DNA of 64,000 bases from positions 34,592,306-34,656,305 of the forward strand of contig CM031601.1 of the NCBI GenBank assembly GCA_018398815.1, in the 5' to 3' direction. The notes below the pieces were generated by a model that did no database searches, was not told the origin of the DNA, and was given only the letters and a program-made list of their open reading frames with translations. The translations under genes and the position numbers were made by a program. Source of the stretch: Conus ventricosus. Its lineage: Eukaryota; Mollusca; Gastropoda; Neogastropoda; Conidae. Of the stretch, positions 57,740 through 64,000 are shown one piece after another. Position 1 is the stretch's first letter. Every line of letters starts with the position of its first letter.

Positions 57740-58815
57740 AAAAAAGCAGTTTGAAACACATCATGGATATTAAGAGGCACAAAGGGAATGACGAAAGTGA
57801 CGGCACTCCTTTGTTTGAGGCACCCAAGAAGCAAAACCTCCGAGTCTTGAACCTAAATTGCCACAGTATAGCCAACAAGAGAGCGGAGTTCATAGCCTTG
57901 GTTGACTACATCAAACCGGATGTGATCTTCGGATCAGAGTCATGGCTAAAGACAGGCGTAGGGGCAAGCGAGGTCTTCCCAGAAGAATATGAACCATATA
58001 GGGAGGACAGGGCAACACTAGCTGGAGGCGTATTCATTCTTGTACACAAAAGCTTGACCTCATCAGCCGTACCTGAACTAAAAGGAACTTGTGAGATGGT
58101 CTGGGCAAAAATCAAACTCCAACAGAGTAAAGAGTTGTTAGTTGGGTGCTTCTACATGCCACAGCACTCTAGCAGTGACTTGATGGAACTAGATCGGACA
58201 TTACAGAAGGTCGCCGGAAACTCCAAACAGATGCAGATCCTGCTTGCAGGTGACTTTAACTGTCCGGACATCAATTGGAACACAGCTACTGTGAACCCAG
58301 GAGCCCCAGATCGCCAGATCCAACAGGACCTGATAGACTTGACGGCAGTGGCACAGCTTACACAAGTACATGACGAGCCCACGCGGGAAAAAAACACATT
58401 GGACCTTGTCTTCACGACAAACCTATCCCTCCTGAAGAGCACTGCTTCAGTCCCAGGAATATCAGACCATGAGGCAGTAGTGACAGATTTTGATACCCAG
58501 CCACAGCGAGTGAGGAACAAACCTTGACGTCGCTACTTGTACTCTAGAGCAAATTGGGAAAATCTGAATGCAGTGATAGGGCGTATTACAGAGAGGATTA
58601 AGAAAATGGACGAGGAAGGAGCCGGCATAGATGACATGTGGGTTGACTTCAAGACGTCGCTGCTCTCAGCTATGGAAGAAAACGTCCCCTCATACATACA
58701 ACGAGAAACCACTGCTACCCATGGATCAACAAAGAGGTCAAACGCCTGCTCAGAAGAACTAGTTGCTCACCTCCGACACGTGTCAGTCGGCCACACCCCC
58801 TTCAACGTCGACCTG
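57740..58815 (+). mobile_element. LINE fragment with apurinic endonuclease (CR1-like)
   Basis: Contains the N-terminal part of a LINE ORF2, frame 57751-58836. After 58815 the LINE similarity is lost and a piggyBac-type end follows. RT is absent. It differs from the I-like families in the window and has the simpler endonuclease-first layout seen in CR1/L2-group elements. Confidence 0.8.
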
Positions 58816-58836
58816 CAAGCTAGCTGTGTGTGAAGT
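57751..58836 (+). pseudogene. LINE endonuclease domain, one nonsense codon
   Basis: Nicks target DNA to prime reverse transcription. Motifs in order: LRVLNLNCHSIANKRAEF (57838), SESWLKTG (57937-57960), EEYEPYREDR and GGVFILVHKS (58025-58055), CFYMPQHSS, LLAGDFNCPDINW (58240-58278), TLDLVFTTN and PGISDHEAVVTDF (58453-58495). All catalytic positions (N, E, D-N, SDH) are present. The frame is interrupted only by TGA at 58525-58527 after RNKP. The same frame continues RRYLYSRANWENLNAVIGRI, so a CGA-to-TGA change (C to T at CpG) explains the stop. Confidence 0.88.
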
Positions 58837-58869
58837 TCATTGCCTTTTACAAGTCTGAGCTCGCCTTTT

Positions 58870-59400
58870 CACATAGACTTTCAACAGTTAGTCAGTGCTG
58901 GTTGGCTCAATGCCAAAACACTGGGCAAACACAGTGAGCCAGCGTCAGTGTATCTCTCGTGTGCTTGTCTCTCTCCATACTTTGGCCACAGTCCAACGCC
59001 GCTCTTCGCAGCAATTGGGTCAAGCACTCACTATCCCATAATGTTTCCTTGTGACTATCTGGATCTTCTTCATCTGAATCAGGATCAACTGACCGTCTGT
59101 TCAATATTTCCAGCACCTGATCTGTGGTAAATGTACGGCGAGGTCGAGTTCGTGAAATGCTTGGTTGTGACGTCATAGTGAAAGGAAAAACAATTGGAAT
59201 AAAATCAAGAGAGAAAAAAAATGAACAGCGCCCTGACAAAGCAAGGCCATCCCCCAACTTTGACGTTTATTGCTGGCTTTCTATCTCATCAACTTGGAGA
59301 GTGAGAATATCGGGAGTTAGGTAACCCTAGTTGGTCGCTGAATGGCAACGTTGGTGGTGAGGCTCGTTGTTGCCGAACGATGACGTCGGCGGGGTAAGGG
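58870..59400 (-). mobile_element. piggyBac-like element, 5' end and N-terminal transposase fragment
   Basis: A TTAA at 59401-59404 directly follows the terminus, which on the minus strand reads CCCTTACCCCGCCGACG. A start codon near 59175 (minus) opens MTSQPSISRTRPRRTFTTDQ, then VLEILNRRS and the acidic DPDSDEEDPDSHKE, typical of piggyBac transposase N-termini. The catalytic part is missing and no TTAA is found at the other side, so the element is truncated. The join with the LINE at about 58815-58870 is not resolved. Confidence 0.75.
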
Positions 59401-60428
59401 TTAAAGATTTTTGTAATTTGGAGGAATAAGGGGACTTATCTGCTTTTAAAGAATGATATAAAGTCTGAAAAATCTCTAAAAAGTGACTTGGTTTTGCAGA
59501 AATTTGCAAATTTGATACTGTTTCCCTTCTCCCCCCTTTTCCTCTTTCCCCACCTCCCCCTCCTCTCCCTCCTCTTCTCCCACACCCTCCCCCAAAAGAT
59601 TAAGCATTAGAACATATTTGGATGTTTTCTCTGGGAATAGAATAAGAAAATTAAAACCATAATTGGAAATCAGACATAGTCTTGAAAATTATAATGTTCA
59701 GAGAAATGTAATTCAGGTGAAATCTTTCTCAGAAGTAAGGGAAAGGCTCTAAAATCCGAACACTTAAGGATTTCATCTCAGCAACAGTCCACGTACACTC
59801 ATAGAAAGAAACAAAAATGACTCTTTAATCAGACATGACATCAGCTGCATTTTGCTGTAACACAAAATAGCAAACATCACTTTATTTTGGAGATATTCAT
59901 ACTTTTTAAAATGAGGTCAATGCACGGAATTAGAACCTTCCGCTCATAATACCGAACAGTGAAATCCAAATTCCAAACAAGGGTTCTAAATTGCGAACAG
60001 TGAGATAGTAATTCCAAACAGAAAATATTCTGATTTATTCTCCTTTAAGAAAGTAAAGAAACATAATTCATCATCATTTACGCTCTAGTGTTCTAACATA
60101 ACCAACATTCCAAATAAAGTGAAGAGCTTTTTCTCAGCAAAATTTGACACACAAAAAAAGAAGAAAACATAGCATGAAAACTTTTAAACAAGATCAAACT
60201 CCCTACAACAGTCGAGCTGTATCTGAAATGAGTTTCACAAAATTTTCCCAAATAAGAATTTTACTGCAGTTTTTCAGTGTTTCAATCGTCACATTGTCGA
60301 TATACAAATGTCACATTGTCCACAGCATGCTTGTTTCAATCCTAACAGAAAAAACAAACAAACAAACAATGCAATTCAAATGAAGGAAAGTAAAACAATT
60401 AAGTAAAGGTGATCTTATAGTCTTTTGC

Positions 60429-61901
60429 TCAATTTTTCCTACAAATGTCACATAGATATTCGGCTGGACTGGCACCATCTGTTCCAACCCATGCTTCATG
60501 GACCCATTGGAAGCAAACTGCGCACTGAATCATGTCCTCCTGAACATTTTCTCCACACAGGAAACAAAACCACTGTTCACGACGATTAGACGTTGGCGTT
60601 CCAATTGTCTTTTTACATTTCTTGGTCTTCTCCCCGTAACGTGCTGTGTGGCTGAGATGATCCTTCTGCAGATTTTCTATTTCGAAAGGAGAGGAGCTGC
60701 TGTTTGTATGGGCTTGCTGTCAGAACTTCTGCTTGAGTTTTCTTTCCTCGCTTTCTCTTCCCATGTGACTGCGGGATGCGCAAGGGTGAGATGGGAGAGA
60801 CAGAGATATGTGATCGCACAAGACAATCATAGTGCCCTGCGTTGTCACCAAACGATGAGTACAACACTATGACAGGAGTAGCATATGGAAACTTGGTGTC
60901 CTTGTACTTCAAAACTTGACCATCTGTTGTACTGACCACATCAGCAGCTCTAAGTCCCATATATGGGACTTTCTCACTTCTTCCATAGCTTGTCTGAGGT
61001 CATCTGATGACCAGCTTGCGCTAAAACAAATTTATGAAAAAGGGAAAAAGATCATTTAGTGGTAACCATATGACTCAAAATCCTATACACCCACGCACAC
61101 CCATGAATGCACGCACTGTGTTCCCTTAAAATCAGTGTTGTGTTGATGAAAAATCTTCTCTTTAAATACTTGCATAGATCTGCATTAAGCAGTGTAGCTT
61201 TATAAACGCATCCTATTTATTTCTGGCTAAACAAATGTTGTTGTTGTTGTTGTTGTTGTCGTACCCTGGCTAAAAGACTCCAGGGATCATCCGAACAGCC
61301 GAAGTACTTGAACACTATGGTACAAATACATCAGCTGGGGATGAGAACATTACGTGTGTGACCGTTTTTGATTACCCCGCCACATGGGCAGCCACACTCC
61401 GACTTCGGGGGATTTTGGAGACTGATGTTATGCTAGGAGCTTGTCACAACTGAAGACAATCCCCGCATAACTATGCAGAGCATAACAACATTTTGATGTA
61501 GCCTTGGTGTTCTAGCCTATGTCAATTGGCCTGACACAGCCTTAAGCCAAGGCGTGGCTAAACAAATAATGACTGCATTTTGGTGAAAACAAGTATCAAA
61601 TTCCGAACGCGATTCTCAAATTCCGAACACTGTTCGGAATTATGTCGCATGCGTGTTCGGAATTATATATTGCCATTGACTCTTTTATGTACCCATGTAT
61701 CAAAAATCTAACACCACCACTCTGATGTGAGCCAACTTCTATGATTCACAAAACATTCAAGAAGTTATCAAACTTAATTACAACAAGCAAGAACAAATGT
61801 ATGATTCATATCCAATGCACTTTTATCGTCAAATATAATAAGCGACAATCAAAAACTAAAAAAAAGTCTCACCGCTTTCTTTTGCCGCCTTCTTGAGCCA
61901 T
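60429..61901 (-). pseudogene. pogo-like transposase remnant: HTH start, PHD-finger end
   Basis: On the minus strand, exon 1 (61901-61873) reads MAQEGGKRK plus CG. The donor gtgagac follows and an intron runs to the acceptor ttttgttttag before 61020. Exon 2 resumes in phase, RASWSSDDLRQAMEEVRK, a psq-type helix-turn-helix start. Further on, after frame changes, come GKRKRGKKTQAEVLTASPYK (about 60790-60730) and a PHD-like finger, WFCFLCGENVQEDMIQCAVC, FQWVHEAWVG, ...YLCDICRKN, stop at 60429. This C-terminus is known from invertebrate pogo/Tigger-type transposases. The middle, with CENP-B-type HTH and DDE, is deleted. Confidence 0.8.
61237..61554 (-). mobile_element. SINE copy (inverted relative to 14946-15257), nested in pogo-like element
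   Basis: 13-bp target duplication TGGCTAAACAAAT at 61224-61236 and 61555-61567. On the minus strand it starts 'ccacgccttggcttaaggct' and ends in '(CAA)n' complement of the TTG run at 61237-61258. It is very similar to the 14946 copy along the whole length. It lies in the intron of the pogo-like gene. Confidence 0.92.
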
Positions 61902-62036
61902 GGTCGTTTCCAAATGACATCAAGGGAGGATATCCTTTCCTCCAATGCAGTATTCTAGGTAAAACGAAGCTCCCTTTTTCCAGAATGGGGGTGTTCGGAA
62001 TTACCTGACAGTTCGGAATTTAGAGGCTTTCCCTTA

Positions 62037-63275
62037 TTTGTCCAGATGGTTTATCAGACGTTTCAAATGCCTATTGATGCCGTTGTGTATATTATGACCA
62101 GAAATATGCAAAACCATGGCATTATCCTTGATGTAGATAGTGTAATAGTGTATGTTATGGGTTTGTAATAAAAATGATGATGTTGAACTTTTATTAGGCA
62201 AAAGACAACAAAAAAAAAAATCTTGAACAAACAAGCAAAAAAGCAAACAAATAAAATACATCATTTTAAAGAGGTAGTTGAACGAAAAGGTTGTCGGCTG
62301 TAAGTCCATAAAATTTTACGAATGTTCACATACCTGGCTTGCTGGATTACGTTAACAGCCAGAGAAGTAGATAGAAAAAAATGTTCTCCACGTGTGTAAA
62401 CTTGTCCTGTTTGAACTTTTTTGTTAACAATTTTATAGGGTGGGAGTGGGGGAAGGGAGGGGGCAAGGGTTGAATCCACAATCTCTTAACTGAATCAAGT
62501 CGCAGCCAAAATGGACCGGTTTGTCCCTCAGATCACACAATTTTTGGCAGTTTTCAAAAAATGAAAAATCAACCACTTCACCTAGGGGCATGAAACATAC
62601 ACCATTGGATAAAAGAAACAATATATTTATCAAAAATGTTCACCTTTAGTGAGGAATCCACACAGTTCACATGATGTAAGTAATCTAAAATGATACACAT
62701 TTGCAGAAAAACAAAAACTTTTTGTGCACACTGTAATCGACTTCTTCATGCGCTCAGTCCTCCCATACAAGTTCAGTTACACTTCTGAGCACTTGGTATG
62801 ACCTACAGAGATAATATATTCATGACAACTGCATAAAAACACAAGAATTTGACCACAAAATGCTTCATCCACTCATGTTTGCACGAACCTACTTCACCCA
62901 GGTGCCGCCATGTTCAAAATCGTGTGATCGCAGGAGCTGAGAGTAGGACAATTCAAATCCGTATAAAACTACTACAGAATACACGAAGAAGGTTCTAAGG
63001 GAATCAACTGCAAGAAAAGGCCCTAAGCTGTCCCTGAAACCGAGATTTATTGCCCGTTAATAAAAGGCGGTTTGATTTGAAAATCGTCAAACTCTGTCGG
63101 AAGTATGCGTCCTACACGCCTTCAAGTGATGTGGACAGTGTCGGAAACCCACTTCCGACAAGACTCGATTGAGTTAATGAATAGCCTGTAATATTAGCAA
63201 TTGCAGTGGCTTTATTTCTTTGGTCATTTCAGTCAGTGTGAATAAAAACTTGTATTATCTGATTTTCTTTGACAG
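62037..63275. other. Intron sequence, nothing recognised
   Basis: AT-rich. No exon or known repeat seen before acceptor 63275. Confidence 0.5.
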
Positions 63276-63367
63276 GTGGATGGCATGGTATGTGTTGTGG
63301 GGAGGACATGGATTTAAAGCAAACAGCGGTTGGACAGGCCATTGTGAAGAAGTATCCACATGCACAG
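63276..63367 (+). CDS. PARP14-like gene, exon: macro-domain core, one-base gap
   Basis: Acceptor gattttctttgacag to 63275, donor gtatgt from 63368. It starts VDGMVCVVG in phase 0, directly continuing LTIKSGDIVSER. After the G run at 63299-63302 the reading continues only in another frame as EDMDLKQTAVGQAIVKKYPH and AQ. One additional G would make a 93-bp, 31-codon phase 0 exon. Macro domains usually have Asn after the third hydrophobic residue (V-x-x-V-N); here TGT (Cys) stands in that place. The remaining macro domain lies beyond the window. Confidence 0.82.
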
Positions 63368-63858
63368 GTATGTGTGTTTGTTGTGCATTAGGGTGGTTGA
63401 ATACATGTCCACACATATACATGCTTACAAGGAGACGGTTGTCTGGAATTAACTGATGCAAAAAGTTTGGTATATTCAGCTCCCATCCGAGTAAAAGAGA
63501 AAACAAGGTTTAGCAGCAAGGTACTTGCTGTTTATTTTTTAACTCTTAAAAATGTAAGACATGAATGTGTTTATAGTTGTAAGTGATTCAGTTCATTTAG
63601 CCCTGTTTCTTACTAAAAGTACTTAAAATAAATATTTACTTTTTGTCTAATCAAATGTCTTATCCTACTTTGCATAAAATGTCATCCACATCAAGAATCC
63701 TCACACTTGAAAATTTGAGAGAGCAAGGCAGCTAACCATGCGGCCAGTCACAGACAAGCCTGCTGAAGTAGTCATCTTTGATGCACAAGTCCCATCCCAT
63801 TGTCAGTTGAAAAATCAGTTTCCACACCTTTCTGGACAGATTATAGGGAGATGAAAGG
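63368..63858. other. Intron start, nothing recognised
   Basis: No exon or repeat identified. Confidence 0.5.
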
Positions 63859-64000
63859 TGACTGTCCATGGAGCAAGCCTCATCACAGAAGGCTTTAAGG
63901 ATGACTGTCCATGGAGCAAGCCTCATCACAGAAGGCTTTAGGGGTGACTGTCCATGGAGCAAGCCTCATCACAGAAGGCTTTAGGGGTGACTGCCCCATG
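63859..64000. repeat. 43-bp minisatellite, 3+ units, cut by window end
   Basis: 'tgactgtccatggagcaagc' begins units at 63859, 63902 and 63945, with another start at 63988. Confidence 0.95.

Larger units (their letters stand above)
59738..62034 (-). mobile_element. pogo-like (Tc1/mariner) element with PHD-finger protein, 2297 bp
   Basis: Inverted termini AGGGAAAGGCTCTAAAATCC (left) and, complement of right, AGGGAAAGCCTCTAAATTCC, both continuing CGAAC, with TA on each side (59736-59737, 62035-62036). Motifs CCGAAC/GTTCGG recur in both subterminal regions. It carries a two-exon minus-strand gene remnant (60429-61901) and a nested SINE (61237-61554). The DDE catalytic core is absent, so it is an internally deleted copy. 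Confidence 0.85.

Overview
This is a window of animal nuclear DNA, not prokaryotic DNA. It has spliced exons with GT-AG boundaries, long introns, abundant (CA)n tracts, many minisatellites, and a dense nested load of LINEs, SINEs and DNA transposons. The LINE and SINE types (I/Jockey-like LINEs with an RNase H domain, a tRNA-derived SINE sharing a body domain with other SINE copies) fit a lophotrochozoan, most likely a marine gastropod mollusc. That assignment is inference from repeat style, not from a species-specific marker.

Host gene. One plus-strand gene runs through nearly the whole window. Nine exons can be read: 3461-3602, 8689-8927, 17785-19114, 25467-25682, 42696-42901, 46356-46522, 52188-52332, 56660-56840 and 63276-63367. 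Splice phases agree at every junction from the second exon onward (1/1, 0/0, 0/0, 2/2, 1/1, 2/2, 0/0). The product has RRM-like folds, an acidic and coiled-coil linker, KH-like repeats and then the start of a macro domain. This is the order of the PARP10/14/15 antiviral mono-ADP-ribosyltransferases, closest to PARP14. The 5' exons, the rest of the macro domain and any catalytic domain lie outside. Two exons carry an apparent one-base loss in a homopolymer run (A at 18905-18911, G at 63299-63302).

Introns by region. 1-3460: old repeats and a 59-bp LINE tail. 5015-7960: broken I-like LINE (YADD type). 8928-17784: LINE tails, a GC-rich tandem duplication, a SINE, and a LINE ORF1 fragment split by a TTAA element. 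19115-25466: antisense CR1/Rex1-like LINE end beside a 48-G run, then CA arrays and minisatellites. 25683-42695: an old LINE into which a full-length 6.6-kb sister copy inserted (12-bp target duplication), itself hit by a piggyBac-type element. Next comes a third copy interrupted by a 2.7-kb hAT transposon. 42902-52187: two more broken copies carrying a TTAA element, a SINE and a minisatellite made from LINE sequence. 52333-56659: a non-autonomous hAT, a Tx1/L1-like fragment, and a partial copy of the next exon enclosed by about 110-bp inverted repeats. 56841-63275: CR1-like endonuclease fragment, piggyBac end, and a pogo-like element with a PHD finger and a nested SINE.

The genes do not form an operon. 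The window shows one large immune-type gene whose introns have served as repeated landing sites, with at least four clear nested insertions that give relative ages.
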